From positions 1 to 42,312 of the forward strand of contig CACLQQ010000019.1 of assembly GCA_902609095.1 (NCBI GenBank): a stretch of DNA of 42,312 nucleotides. Direction: 5' to 3'. Each line of letters opens with the position of its first letter. The stretch's first letter is position 1. The translations under genes were made by a program, and so were the position numbers. Under the pieces are notes generated by a model. It was given only the letters and a program-made list of their open reading frames with translations. It was not told the origin of the DNA and made no database searches. Shown piece by piece: positions 16,042 through 24,061 of this stretch. Origin of the DNA: an uncultured Bacteroidota bacterium. Lineage in GTDB: Bacteria > Bacteroidota > Bacteroidia > Chitinophagales > Saprospiraceae.

Positions 16042-17538
16042 ATGATGAGGTATATTTCCATTATTTCTGCAATGCTTATAGTTCTTTATTCTTGTAAAAA
16101 GTATGAATCTCAAAGGCCAACAGGCATTGGGGAATTATTAGGTGGGAAGACAGCTCCCTTTTACTATGGAGTAGCCTCAGGAGATCCTACTCAGGAGAGT
16201 GTTATCATATGGACAAAGGCGGTCCCCGAATATCATAAGTCAGTTAATGTGGTTTGGACCGTATCGGATCAACCTGACATGTCCAATACTCTCTTCGATG
16301 GACAAGTAATGACAGATAGTATTTCTGGATATACTGCTAAGGTCGATGTCCTGGGCTTGGATCCAGGTAAGACCTATTATTATCAATTTCAGGCAGAAGG
16401 GAAAAAGTCTTGTATTGGACGAACCAAGACATTTGGTCGAGGAGATGTGTCAGAGCTCAAAGTCGCTGCTGTAAGCTGTAGCAACTATGAGTGGGGTTAC
16501 TTCAACGCTTATGAACATTTAGCGGCAGAAGAGATAGACGTAGTACTCCACTTAGGAGATTATATCTATGAATATGGTCCAGGCACATATGGAGATACTA
16601 TTATAGGTAGAATTCACTATCCCCCTCACGAAATATTAACTTTACCTGATTACCGCAATCGATATGGTCAGTATCGAGCAGATGAAGACTTACAATTAGT
16701 ACATCAGCAGCATCCATTTATAACGATATGGGATGACCACGAGGTAAGTAATAATGCCTATGCTGAGGGTGCTCAGAATCACCAAGAGGGAGAGGGTAAT
16801 TATATGACTCGTCGAGAGATAGCACGCCAAGTATACTATGAGTGGATGCCCATCCGAGATAATGAGCCTAAGACGCATTACCGCTCATTTGAGCTTGGAG
16901 ATTTAGCTTCGCTGATCATGCTCGATGAGCGATTGGAGGGTCGAACAAAGCCTGCGGAAACCTATGAAGAGATTAGTGATGATCAAAAAATGCTCGGAGC
17001 TAAACAATTTGGATGGTTCAAAAAGCAACTTCAAGATAAAACGACAGCATGGAAGATCATTGGGAACCAAGTCATATTTGCTGATATGGATCTCAGTAAG
17101 GTCTATGGGACTAAAGTAAATCTTGATGCCTGGGATGGTTATCCATCTGAAAAAGAGGAGATCATAGATTTTCTTAGAGAAAACGAGATAAATAATACAG
17201 TATTCTTAACAGGTGATACTCATTGCTCATGGGCCTTTAACATTGAGGATGACGGTCAGGAGGCTGTGGCAATCGAGATAGGCACTACCAGTATATCCAG
17301 TGCTAATATAGATTCTTACACTTCTCAGGATACGGCTATGATGTCGGAACAACTCATTCTAAGAGATAATCCACATCTCAAGTATGCTAACATCAGAGAC
17401 CATGGATATACCATAATCACAATCACATCTGATGCGGGACAGGCGGACTATTATGTGGTTGACGATTTACGGACTGATAAGGCAAACAAGCGATTAGAAA
17501 AAACGATCAGATTCAGCAATAATAGAATACAACTCTAG
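16042..17538 (+). CDS. PhoD-like alkaline phosphatase, lipoprotein
   Basis: A 498-residue protein with a lipoprotein signal peptide (lipobox LYSC, Cys 18), so it is probably membrane-anchored in the periplasm or at the surface. The PhoD N-terminal domain is seen as FYYGVASGDPTQESVIIWTK, and the metallophosphatase domain as VAAVSCSNYEWGYFNAYEHL, DVVLHLGDYIYEYG, ITIWDDHEVSNNAY and NTVFLTGDTHCSW, in the order of the PhoD family (metal ligands D, D, N/H, H). PhoD enzymes hydrolyse phosphomonoesters or diesters, including teichoic acid or phospholipid-derived substrates; the substrate here is unknown. It is a lone gene without an obvious promoter in the 89 bases upstream. Confidence 0.92.
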   Translation: MMRYISIISAMLIVLYSCKKYESQRPTGIGELLGGKTAPFYYGVASGDPTQESVIIWTKAVPEYHKSVNVVWTVSDQPDMSNTLFDGQVMTDSISGYTAKVDVLGLDPGKTYYYQFQAEGKKSCIGRTKTFGRGDVSELKVAAVSCSNYEWGYFNAYEHLAAEEIDVVLHLGDYIYEYGPGTYGDTIIGRIHYPPHEILTLPDYRNRYGQYRADEDLQLVHQQHPFITIWDDHEVSNNAYAEGAQNHQEGEGNYMTRREIARQVYYEWMPIRDNEPKTHYRSFELGDLASLIMLDERLEGRTKPAETYEEISDDQKMLGAKQFGWFKKQLQDKTTAWKIIGNQVIFADMDLSKVYGTKVNLDAWDGYPSEKEEIIDFLRENEINNTVFLTGDTHCSWAFNIEDDGQEAVAIEIGTTSISSANIDSYTSQDTAMMSEQLILRDNPHLKYANIRDHGYTIITITSDAGQADYYVVDDLRTDKANKRLEKTIRFSNNRIQL

Positions 17539-17606
17539 CTCCCAGGGTGTAAAATAGACTTTATTTGTTGGGGGGATTTAGAAGAGCACCTAACTAAATA
17601 TCTGAA

Positions 17607-17918
17607 TTAATTCAACGACATCGCTGGAATCAGGTGGACCGTATTATGGAACATTAGCTCCTTATAGTCAAAATTCATATAAGGAGTCATCGGTAGTTCA
17701 TCAATCAACTGGATAAGCTCAGATTCATTTTGTGCGACCATAAGCGACCACACTTTTTTTCTATTCATTGACAGTGAATAGGAGATCATTTTTCCTTTCA
17801 CCATCATTTCATCTATGGTTGCCCGTTGATCAGGAACCATCTGTAACAGAAACTCCGTAAGCTGAGGCACATCAAACTCTACCATATATTGCTTAAGATG
17901 TATGTCATTCTGTTCCAT
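17607..17918 (-). CDS. Small protein, muconolactone-isomerase-like fold (putative)
   Basis: A 103-residue protein: KQYMVEFDVPQLTEFLLQMVPDQRATIDEMMVKGKMISYSLSMNRKKVWSLMVAQNESELIQLIDELPM. A strand beginning MVEFD, a helix with Q-R-A-x-I, a G-x-I-x-x-Y strand, then VW-x-L-M-V-A and E-x-E-L-x-x-L-I-D-x-L-P resemble the ferredoxin-like dimeric alpha/beta barrel proteins of the muconolactone isomerase/YciI type. No catalytic function is claimed. Its start overlaps the end of the upstream lipoprotein gene by 14 bases, so the two are probably cotranscribed. Confidence 0.65.
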   Translation of the reverse strand: MEQNDIHLKQYMVEFDVPQLTEFLLQMVPDQRATIDEMMVKGKMISYSLSMNRKKVWSLMVAQNESELIQLIDELPMTPYMNFDYKELMFHNTVHLIPAMSLN

Positions 17919-18414
17919 TGGCTAAAAAGTTCATTTCTATTCTACAACGTATTTCAGCAGGAGTAATATTCCTAAAGTTAAATCTGACCTCTAAATTAAA
18001 GGCATCCTCTGTCATAATCTCTTTTACATCAGATAAAGAACTAAACAGTCTCAATTCATTTTGTTCGTTGAAGTTAATCCGGTCTTGAAAAAATATCTCA
18101 TCTCTGACCTCAGGGTCTCCAATCGAGATAGCCCATACAGATACCTCTCGGACGATGCTCCAGTCAAAATCAATGAAAGGGGCGGTGATAATGGCCCTGC
18201 TGGGCTGGATCGAGCCAATGAGTAGCGGATCAGTACCATTGCTGAGCAAGTCGTAGTTAGTGGATACTCGCTGTACGGGAAAATAGAATGTTTCAAAAGT
18301 ATTTAGTCCAGGAGCTAAATTGAAATCTGCTTCAGCGTTTAGCTGGAATAGTGAGTCTGGTGCATCACTACAACCCCAGAAAGAAAACATGGTTAATAAT
18401 AATGTCCATCGCAT
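17905..18414 (-). CDS. Hypothetical lipoprotein
   Basis: A 169-residue protein with a short signal peptide and lipobox SFWGC (Cys 15). The mature part begins with an acidic linker and then appears beta-rich (NTFETFYFPVQRVSTNYDL, NLEVRFNFRNITPAEIRCRIEMNF). I do not recognise a family. It overlaps the following 103-residue gene by 14 bases and is divergent from the DUF6495 gene. Confidence 0.7.
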   Translation of the reverse strand: MRWTLLLTMFSFWGCSDAPDSLFQLNAEADFNLAPGLNTFETFYFPVQRVSTNYDLLSNGTDPLLIGSIQPSRAIITAPFIDFDWSIVREVSVWAISIGDPEVRDEIFFQDRINFNEQNELRLFSSLSDVKEIMTEDAFNLEVRFNFRNITPAEIRCRIEMNFLANGTE

Positions 18415-18470
18415 AATTTGCTAAACGTACAGACTAAGTGACTTGTTACTTAGAGTGATTTAAAAACACC

Positions 18471-18478
18471 TAAGTTTG
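18471..18478 (+). promoter_or_regulatory. Bacteroidota-type -7 element
   Basis: TAAGTTTG fits TAnnTTTG, 20 bases before the GTG start at 18499. A TTG at 18443 has a 25-base spacer, longer than usual. Confidence 0.45.
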
Positions 18479-18498
18479 TATACCATTAATAAAAGATT

Positions 18499-18966
18499 GT
18501 GGCAAAATATAGGAAACTTACCTTGGAAGAATTAGAAAGTTTAGAACCAGAGTTGATAGAGTTTTTGGTTGTTAATGGCATTCCAGCTGACGACTGGGAA
18601 CAGCTTAAAAAGGACGAATCCAAGGCAGATCAATTGATCCATTCTTTCAGCGATGTAGTCTTTGAGAAAATACTACGTCAGATAGAGTACCTAACTCATT
18701 ACAGCAAGAGTTCCATCAAAACTTTCAAATGTGATGAAGATCAAATATTCTTAGTTGGCGTAGATACTGATGACCCATCTATTGACCTTACCAATGATGC
18801 GGATATCAAACGATTTAGACAGTTTCCTCCTGGTGATTTAAAAATTTATAAGAGCTCTAAGTCTTATTATCCCGATAGACAAAGTGAGCTTTTTAAGATG
18901 TTAGAGCAAGGTTGTCAAAAGACAGATAATACTCTCTATGATCTGTTCACCAATGCTACTGAGTAG
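18499..18966 (+). CDS. DUF6495 family protein
   Basis: A 155-residue acidic cytosolic protein, beginning at a GTG: KYRKLTLEELESLEPELIEFLVVNGIPADDWEQLKKDE, then DQLIHSFSDVVFEKILRQIEYL. This N-terminal block matches a Bacteroidota-specific family that I know as DUF6495, of unknown function. The GTG is chosen because the family starts with (A)KYRxLTxEEL and no ATG is near. A TAnnTTTG element is 20 bases upstream. It is followed by the TspO-like gene 33 bases later. Confidence 0.75.
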   Translation: MAKYRKLTLEELESLEPELIEFLVVNGIPADDWEQLKKDESKADQLIHSFSDVVFEKILRQIEYLTHYSKSSIKTFKCDEDQIFLVGVDTDDPSIDLTNDADIKRFRQFPPGDLKIYKSSKSYYPDRQSELFKMLEQGCQKTDNTLYDLFTNATE

Positions 18967-18999
18967 AAACAAAATATAGATCCCGACTATTTAGATTAT

Positions 19000-19761
19000 A
19001 TGAGAAATAAACTAATTGTTTCCGTAGCCGCTATGATTGTTATGGTAATCTTATATGGCCTAACTGTCGGTGGATTATTAGGGCCTAATCCGGTTGGGAC
19101 AACGGGAACAGACACCAACCCTTTGATAGTCCCTGCTGGCTATGCCTTTTCTATATGGGGCGTAATTTATATAGGATTAATAGTGTTTCCTGTATACCAC
19201 TGGTTTAAAACTCCGGAAGCTAATCATGATAGTTGGAGTAACGTTTATACTTGGTACGCACTTAATGTAGTTTGTAATGGTCTCTGGTTGGTGGGAGCCT
19301 CCTATGACTGGTTATGGATCACAGTTGCTATCATCATAGTTATGTTGGTGAGTTTGGTTATGATAAATAAAAACTTGCTTGAGATCCAATCGAATCAAGG
19401 GTTACAAAACTATTGGCTCGAGAAGTTTCCATTCAGCATTTATTTTGCTTGGATAACCTTGGCTACAGCATTGAATTTTAGTAGTGCATTAGCTTTTTAT
19501 GGTTGGGGCGGAATGGGTATATCAGAAGTCAATTGGACATTAGCAATAATGACTATTGCGTCAGCTATAGCTGGGCATATTGCATATCATAAAAAGGACA
19601 TCGCCTATGCGGGAGTAGTGATTTGGGCATTCTTGGCAATAGCTCTAAAGCACAGTGGATCAATAATATCCATAACTGCAACTGCTTATGTAATTATGGG
19701 GCTATTCTTTGCTCTGATAGCTCTCCTGATGATAAAATTGAAGGCTGGACTAAGCACATAA
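19000..19761 (+). CDS. TspO/MBR-like tryptophan-rich membrane protein
   Basis: A 253-residue membrane protein with about eight helices. PAGYAFSIWGVIYIGLIVFPVYHWF and the downstream Trp-rich NVVCNGLWLVGASYDWLWI and NYWLEKFPFSIYFAWITLATALNFS are the marks of the TspO-related tryptophan-rich sensory proteins; this longer Bacteroidota form exceeds the roughly 160 residues and five helices of classical TspO. Porphyrin or oxygen-related signalling is known for TspO but cannot be asserted here. Confidence 0.75.
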   Translation: MRNKLIVSVAAMIVMVILYGLTVGGLLGPNPVGTTGTDTNPLIVPAGYAFSIWGVIYIGLIVFPVYHWFKTPEANHDSWSNVYTWYALNVVCNGLWLVGASYDWLWITVAIIIVMLVSLVMINKNLLEIQSNQGLQNYWLEKFPFSIYFAWITLATALNFSSALAFYGWGGMGISEVNWTLAIMTIASAIAGHIAYHKKDIAYAGVVIWAFLAIALKHSGSIISITATAYVIMGLFFALIALLMIKLKAGLST

Positions 19762-19801
19762 ATATAGTTTTTAATTAAGCGTGTTAATATTGGGTTGGTA
19801 C

Positions 19802-19870
19802 TGACCCAATCAATTTGAGATAAATAGGTAGATTCCAAGTATACAGGCCATTGACCCAATCAATTTGAGA
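19802..19870. repeat. 19-bp exact direct repeat, 50-bp period
   Basis: TGACCCAATCAATTTGAGA occurs at 19802-19820 and again at 19852-19870. The second copy encodes part of the HupE-like remnant (read on the minus strand as LKLIGS) and the first copy contains its stop codon in another frame, so a local duplication probably created the present 3' end. Confidence 0.8.
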
Positions 19871-20157
19871 CCATAAGAATGAGCAATATATGTAATCAAC
19901 TTTTCTGTGATTACAATGACTATTATACCATAAACGGTAACATGCGTCATGACATAAGAGAAAGGAATGGTATAAGATAAATAGAGGCCCATATCATGGC
20001 CATTAAAGTATCCTATAACTATAGCCATAAGCGCAAACCCAACCATGGTGAATTTTATCTGTAGCGCTACAAATAACCCCAATGCAACATGTGCTAATGG
20101 GATCACACACTCTGTAGGATCTAATTCCTTGCCATAGCTCCCCAACCATATACCCAA
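19810..20157 (-). pseudogene. HupE/UreJ-like membrane protein remnant
   Basis: The 115-residue open part contains only the C-terminal half of a HupE/UreJ-type protein: a segment GIWLGSYGKELDPTECVIPLAHVALGLFVALQIK, then GFALMAIVIGYFNGHDMG in the place of the family's F-H-G-x-A-H-G block, then three more membrane helices. The same frame continues upstream across a TGA (near 20166) as VREKCVPSILFII-type sequence, which also fits the family, while the N-terminal signal peptide and the first His-rich block are missing. The end is altered by a 19-bp direct repeat. I take it as a pseudogene. Confidence 0.55.
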
Positions 20158-20290
20158 TAAAGTTCAGATTATAAATAGAATACTTGGCACACATTTTTCT
20201 CTAATAACAAGGTATGATCAATTAGGAGGAATAGAATTAGGCTTGAGGCAAATGGGATATTAGAGAGCGAGTAGTATATGAATTCATCAA

Positions 20291-20644
20291 CTATTTTAGA
20301 AGAACTTTTAAGTCATAAACAATATAAATCCCTCCAATAATGCCCACAAAAATGGGTAAACCTATCCATATGGTCCCCCAATAGAATTGAAACCCATGAA
20401 ATAAAATTAGATAATGCATTGGGTAAACAAAGATCCGCTTAATCGTATTTTTTAGATTCCATTTATTCCTCGTTAGAGTGGATTTGAACTGCTTAGTATC
20501 GATGTTCTTTACAGAACAGAGTGCTACAATGAATGCTCTGATGTTCCTACTACGTTCACCAGATGTAAACCACCAAGAAAATTGTAAGGGCTCATTGAAA
20601 CAAGAAATAGCTATTTTATTAGACAATATCTTGATGTTGATCAA
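20291..20644 (-). CDS. Unknown small membrane protein
   Basis: A 117-residue open frame with a polar basic first half (GERSRNIRAFIVALCSV, TRNKWNLKNTIKRIF) and a hydrophobic end, YPMHYLILFHGFQFYWG and IGLPIFVGIIGGIYIVYDL, giving one or two membrane segments. No family is recognised. It lies between two decayed stretches, so it may itself be a fragment. Confidence 0.4.
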   Translation of the reverse strand: MINIKILSNKIAISCFNEPLQFSWWFTSGERSRNIRAFIVALCSVKNIDTKQFKSTLTRNKWNLKNTIKRIFVYPMHYLILFHGFQFYWGTIWIGLPIFVGIIGGIYIVYDLKVLLK

Positions 20645-20692
20645 GGTATAATCGAACTATCTATACTTTTTTAAATAGCTAATAAATTCACG

Positions 20693-20872
20693 CTAACTCT
20701 CCTCGATCGAACGGGGAGTCCAGTTTCTTGATTTATCAATTAATGAAATGATATCATCAAGATCCTTATTGTTTAGGTCTACATTTAAATATAAAACTTT
20801 AATATTTCTTCTTGTTAAAATGGTGTTAATCGCAATGAAAATTGATAACACCACATAAATCAACGGCTCCAA
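20693..20872 (-). CDS. Possible 59-residue membrane protein or fragment
   Basis: On the minus strand an open frame from a TTG at 20872 reads EPLIYVVLSIFIAINTILTRR (one membrane segment followed by positive charges), then VDLNNKDLDDIISLIDKSRNWTPRSIEES to a TAG at 20693. The frame is open upstream to a TGA near 20910 without an ATG, so the real 5' end may be lost. The orderly membrane-plus-acidic-helix layout suggests real coding origin, but this is weak. Confidence 0.3.
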   Translation of the reverse strand: MEPLIYVVLSIFIAINTILTRRNIKVLYLNVDLNNKDLDDIISLIDKSRNWTPRSIEES

Positions 20873-21003
20873 TGTAATAAGAGCCTGTCTATGTTTAATA
20901 AATATATATCAAGGCAAAGAAGTATACCGATCTGAGAAAAGGAGGAAGTAAAATAACCTAAGCGCTCTTTGGCACTTAAGTCGTAGCACTTGGGACTCAA
21001 CAT

Positions 21004-21555
21004 TCATTTCCACTTAATATTGCAACCAGCACTGGGATATTGATTATTTATAGACTCTCCAGCGATTGTCATATCTATTGCACTTCGTAGATCCTCACCA
21101 GAGAGGGGTACACTATGTCCTGGACGAGATTGATCTAATCTACCTCTATAAGTCAACTTGAGATCTCCATCAAACACATAAAAGTCTGGTGTGCATGCAG
21201 CATCGTATGCCTTAGCAACCTCCTGATACTTATCATATAGGTAAGGGAACGGATACTTGAGAACTTTAGCTACGATGCTCATCTTATCCGGGGCATCCTC
21301 TGGATAATTATCTACATCGTTAGAGCTAATGGCTATGAATGACACGCCCTGATTCTTATACTCATTGGCCATACGAACTAACTCGGGATTCACATGTATG
21401 ACGAATGGGCAGTGATTACAGATAAACATGATCACCGTGGCCTTATCAGACTTAAGGTTATCCAGACTGTAGTAATTGTTACTAACTACATCTCTGATAT
21501 GAAAATTTGGAGCTGTAGTACCAAGAGGGAGCATAGTAGATTCTGTAAGTGACAT
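21004..21555 (-). CDS. Thioredoxin-like (AhpC/TSA-type) redox protein
   Basis: A 183-residue protein without a signal peptide. LGTTAPNFHIRDV opens the fold, VIMFICNHCPFVIHVNPEL carries a CxxC (C46 and C49, CNHC), and CTPDFYVFDGDLKLTYRGRLDQSRPG is the cis-Pro region with the typical RGR-x-D-x-S block. This is the common bacterial 'thioredoxin family protein' of about 180-200 residues with CNHCP; its partner is unknown. Cytosolic disulfide or peroxide handling is likely. It is downstream of the toxin-antitoxin pair, 15 bases apart, on the same strand. Confidence 0.85.
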   Translation of the reverse strand: MSLTESTMLPLGTTAPNFHIRDVVSNNYYSLDNLKSDKATVIMFICNHCPFVIHVNPELVRMANEYKNQGVSFIAISSNDVDNYPEDAPDKMSIVAKVLKYPFPYLYDKYQEVAKAYDAACTPDFYVFDGDLKLTYRGRLDQSRPGHSVPLSGEDLRSAIDMTIAGESINNQYPSAGCNIKWK

Positions 21556-21570
21556 TTAAAATAATTGTAG

Positions 21571-21855
21571 TTAGTTAACAGGTTTACGCCTATGATGAAA
21601 GAAGGAAATGATTCTGATCTCCGCTTGTTTAATTATATAGTAAAAACTATATGGAAATCTCTTCAACATTACGGATCGCACATTCTTGTATTTTACAGAA
21701 TGTAGAAATAGATTTTGAGTCAATCCTTTGATGGAATTATCGATTTCAGTTAATAGCTTTTGATGAGCAAGATTGCTCTTCTTATCATACCACATTAGAG
21801 ATTCTTGAATTTCGATTTGAGCGGGTTTACTTATTACGACCGAATACTGTATCAT
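21571..21855 (-). CDS. RelE/ParE-family toxin
   Basis: A 94-residue basic protein: VVISKPAQIEIQESLMWYDKKSNLAHQKLLTEI, then VRSVMLKRFPYSFYYIIKQAEIRIISFFHHRRKP. The A-x-x-E-I-x-E-x-x-x-W-Y start and the F-P-Y-x-x-x-Y...V/I-x-I-x-x-x-x-H-x-x-R-x-P end are the ParE/RelE-type fold of toxins. ParE members inhibit gyrase while RelE members cleave mRNA; this one resembles the ParE side. Its ATG overlaps the antitoxin TGA by four bases (ATGA). Confidence 0.88.
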   Translation of the reverse strand: MIQYSVVISKPAQIEIQESLMWYDKKSNLAHQKLLTEIDNSIKGLTQNLFLHSVKYKNVRSVMLKRFPYSFYYIIKQAEIRIISFFHHRRKPVN

Positions 21856-22046
21856 AGCTGGTGGCGAAATTCATCCCAACTCTTGTATTCTAAGGCACCT
21901 TTACTATCAAGGTCTAAACGATTATCTAATTCTTGTTTTTGTAGAACACTTAACTTGATATCCATTTCGGATAAGCTTTCACAGAGCTGACTAATTAACT
22001 TGAGCTTTTTGTCAGATGGAAGTTCAAGAAGTTCTGAAACACTCAT
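21852..22046 (-). CDS. Addiction-module antitoxin
   Basis: A 64-residue acidic protein: SVSELLELPSDKKLKLISQLCESLSEMDIKLSVLQKQELDNRLDLDSKG...SWDEFRHQL. The helical first half and the x-L-x-x-x-Q-x-x-E-L-D-x-R-L motif followed by a W-x-E-x-R end are those of the short 'addiction module protein' antitoxins that pair with ParE-type toxins. It is translated before the toxin and overlaps it by four bases. As a pair they probably neutralise each other and autoregulate. Confidence 0.85.
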   Translation of the reverse strand: MSVSELLELPSDKKLKLISQLCESLSEMDIKLSVLQKQELDNRLDLDSKGALEYKSWDEFRHQL

Positions 22047-22064
22047 TCTATAAAGATAGATGAT

Positions 22065-23096
22065 CTATATGATAGTTTTCAAGTCAACCACCACTTTACC
22101 GATGGTATGGCCTGACTGAAACTCTTTAATTGCCTGAGGTAACTCTTCAAAACTAAACTCATGTCCCACAATAGGCTTTCCTAACCTTAGCTCTTTCAGT
22201 TCGGATAGCAACTCATGCATCACATCGACATTGTCAAATAGATAGATCAGATTAAAGGCCATGACAGACTTATTTTGTTTGATCATATTCTGCGGGTCAA
22301 GTCGAGGTCGAGTGAGATATTTGGGGATTAGTTTAAAGTAGTTGGGGCAGCTCGCCGTGTCACCATAGTGCGCAGAGCCGTATACGACATGTCTACCCAT
22401 TGGGGCCAATGCATCAAAACCGACCTTCATGATCTTGCCACCTATACACTCCATGATAAGATCAAGACCCCTGTCTTTTAGCTTGTCATTTAGTTCTGCT
22501 TTGAATGTCTTAGGGTTACGGACGATATGATCATTATAACCTTCTTCTTGTAGCAGGCTGATTTTTTTAGGGCTTCCGATGGTCCCAATCGTATAGGCTC
22601 CGAGTGCCTTACAGATTTTATTGGCCCAGATGCCTACACCACCAGCGGCAGAGTGTATGAGTACCGTATGCTCAGATTGTAGATTGCCAAGATTTTTTAA
22701 CCCATAGTAAGCAGTAAGGACTTGTACTAAGTATGAGGCTCCTTCAGCATAGCTCCACTCTGTAGGGAGTGGTATGATATACGATTCATTGATATTGATA
22801 TGAGTCGTATAGGCCCCGAATCGTGTGACTCCCATGATCCGATCGCCAATCTCATAATCGTTTACCTCAGCTCCTTGAGCGACTACTTCACCTGCGTATT
22901 CCAGTCCTGGTATAAAGGCTCCATCAGGCGTTGCACTGTATAGACCTAATATGGCAAACACATCAGCAAAATTGAGGCCGATAGCATAGACTTTTATCTG
23001 CACTTCATGATCACTTGGAGGTACAAGATCTTCTGTTGTAATCTTTAACCGATTGATATTTCCAGCTTTTAGGCGGTAGGTTTGTCGTTGTATCAT
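22065..23096 (-). CDS. Zinc-independent MDR-family oxidoreductase (quinone oxidoreductase/VAT1-like)
   Basis: A 343-residue medium-chain dehydrogenase/reductase. I start at the Met of IQRQTYRLKAGNINRLKI; the open frame reaches 23132 but the extra 12 residues are not family-like. The N-terminal GroES-like part has VYAIGLNFADVFAILGLY and FIPGLEYAGEV; the Rossmann part has VLIHSAAGGVGIWANKICKALGAYTIGT (AAGGVG nucleotide loop). The structural-zinc Cys cluster of alcohol dehydrogenases is absent, which fits NADPH quinone oxidoreductases and VAT1-like proteins. It is divergent from the S24 repressor gene across a 90-base gap. Confidence 0.87.
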   Translation of the reverse strand: MIQRQTYRLKAGNINRLKITTEDLVPPSDHEVQIKVYAIGLNFADVFAILGLYSATPDGAFIPGLEYAGEVVAQGAEVNDYEIGDRIMGVTRFGAYTTHININESYIIPLPTEWSYAEGASYLVQVLTAYYGLKNLGNLQSEHTVLIHSAAGGVGIWANKICKALGAYTIGTIGSPKKISLLQEEGYNDHIVRNPKTFKAELNDKLKDRGLDLIMECIGGKIMKVGFDALAPMGRHVVYGSAHYGDTASCPNYFKLIPKYLTRPRLDPQNMIKQNKSVMAFNLIYLFDNVDVMHELLSELKELRLGKPIVGHEFSFEELPQAIKEFQSGHTIGKVVVDLKTII

Positions 23097-23134
23097 GATG
23101 CTATTATAAGAAAGAAAGTAAAGAACAAGCAAAA

Positions 23135-23177
23135 TGCTAACTAAAGTAGCATACTAATTTATTTAGCAATATATTTG
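23135..23177 (+). promoter_or_regulatory. Promoter with candidate operator of the S24 repressor gene
   Basis: TATATTTG (23170-23177) is a TAnnTTTG element, 9 bases before the ATG at 23186. Upstream are an inverted repeat TGCTA-N7-TAGCA (23135-23151) and a third TAGCA at 23164-23168 next to the -7 element. Repeated half-sites at the promoter of a repressor gene suggest autoregulation. The same region must hold the promoter of the divergent MDR gene. Binding is inference. Confidence 0.5.
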
Positions 23178-23185
23178 TTTCTATC

Positions 23186-23965
23186 ATGAGTTACATTAAT
23201 CAAAACATTAAGTACTTACGTAAGCAGCGAGGTTTTACTCAGTCTGACTTAGCAGAGCGGATAGGTTTGACCCGATCCATTATTGGAGCTTATGAGGAGC
23301 AGCGGGCAGAACCTAAGATTGAGACGATCCAAAAGTTAGCTTACCTCTTTGAGTTGTCACTGGATCAATTGATTAACCAAGATTTGAGTAAGGGCATTGA
23401 TGCTCCACAAGTAGATACCAAGGGAAAAACCTTGAGAATCCTCCCTATTGTAATAGACCAAGAAGATCAGGAGCAGATATCTGTGGTGCCTGTCAGTGCT
23501 CGTGCTGGCTATACTCATGGATATGCTGATCCTGATTATATCAGAGAGCTACCCAAGTTTACCTTGCCACTCCCTGAGTTGTATGCTGATAAGAGCTACC
23601 GCCTCTTTCAGATAGAAGGGGATAGTATGCTTCCGATTCCAGATGGGAGTTACGTGATTTGTGAGTATATAGAAAACTGGGATACTATGAAAGATGGAGA
23701 GAGCCATATTCTAATCACCCAATCTCAAGGATTGGTCTACAAAAGAGTATGGAAAGAAAGCGAGAGCCAGCTTTGGCTCAAATCCGATAATGTATTCTAT
23801 GAGCCCTATAGATTGCCTACGAGCGAATTGGTAGAAGTATGGCGCAGCTTAGCATATATCAGTTTTAGCCTTCCGAGTAAGGCTGAGAAGAAGGAATCAG
23901 ATATACAGCAGTTGAGTCAGATGGTCATGCAACTTAAAGCCGATGTCGATAAGTTGAAGAGTTGA
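23186..23965 (+). CDS. cI/LexA-like repressor: XRE HTH plus S24 self-cleaving domain
   Basis: A 259-residue protein with an HTH_3 (XRE/cI-type) DNA-binding domain at about residues 7-60 (IKYLRKQRGFTQSDLAERIGLTRSIIGAYE) and a C-terminal peptidase S24 domain. The putative cleavage site is Ala107-Gly108 in SARAGYTHGY, the nucleophile Ser147 in EGDSMLPIPDGSY, the general-base Lys186 in LVYKRVW; distances resemble those of LexA. It would cleave itself on RecA filaments and derepress its operon. It lacks LexA's winged helix, so it is a phage-repressor-like switch. It heads the cassette of dinB, SRAP and DnaE-type genes. A C-terminal coiled helix (IQQLSQMVMQLKADVDKLKS) may help oligomerisation. Confidence 0.9.
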   Translation: MSYINQNIKYLRKQRGFTQSDLAERIGLTRSIIGAYEEQRAEPKIETIQKLAYLFELSLDQLINQDLSKGIDAPQVDTKGKTLRILPIVIDQEDQEQISVVPVSARAGYTHGYADPDYIRELPKFTLPLPELYADKSYRLFQIEGDSMLPIPDGSYVICEYIENWDTMKDGESHILITQSQGLVYKRVWKESESQLWLKSDNVFYEPYRLPTSELVEVWRSLAYISFSLPSKAEKKESDIQQLSQMVMQLKADVDKLKS

Positions 23966-23980
23966 GTAACAAGCTTAGAG

Positions 23981-24034
23981 TCCTTGCGCCTTAGCGAGAA
24001 ATGTATCACCCAGAGCTGCAGAGATCACAAAGAG
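23981..24034 (+). repeat. GxxExxY-associated palindromic repeat, copy A
   Basis: A TCCTTGCGCCTTAGCGAGAA core followed after a short gap by CACCCAGAGCTGCAGAGATCACAAAGA. It shares the layout of copies B (24062-24120) and C (24521-24580): a CTTTGCGCCTTAGCGAGA-like left arm and a partly complementary right arm ending in (C)ACAAAGA. Diverged from the others. Confidence 0.7.
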
Positions 24035-24061
24035 AATAGAACAAGAACTAAAATAAAAAAG

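Noticed and set aside
20003-20194. 63-residue minus-strand frame overlapping the HupE remnant
   Set aside because: It is a shadow of the HupE-like frame; composition is not protein-like and it has no family resemblance.
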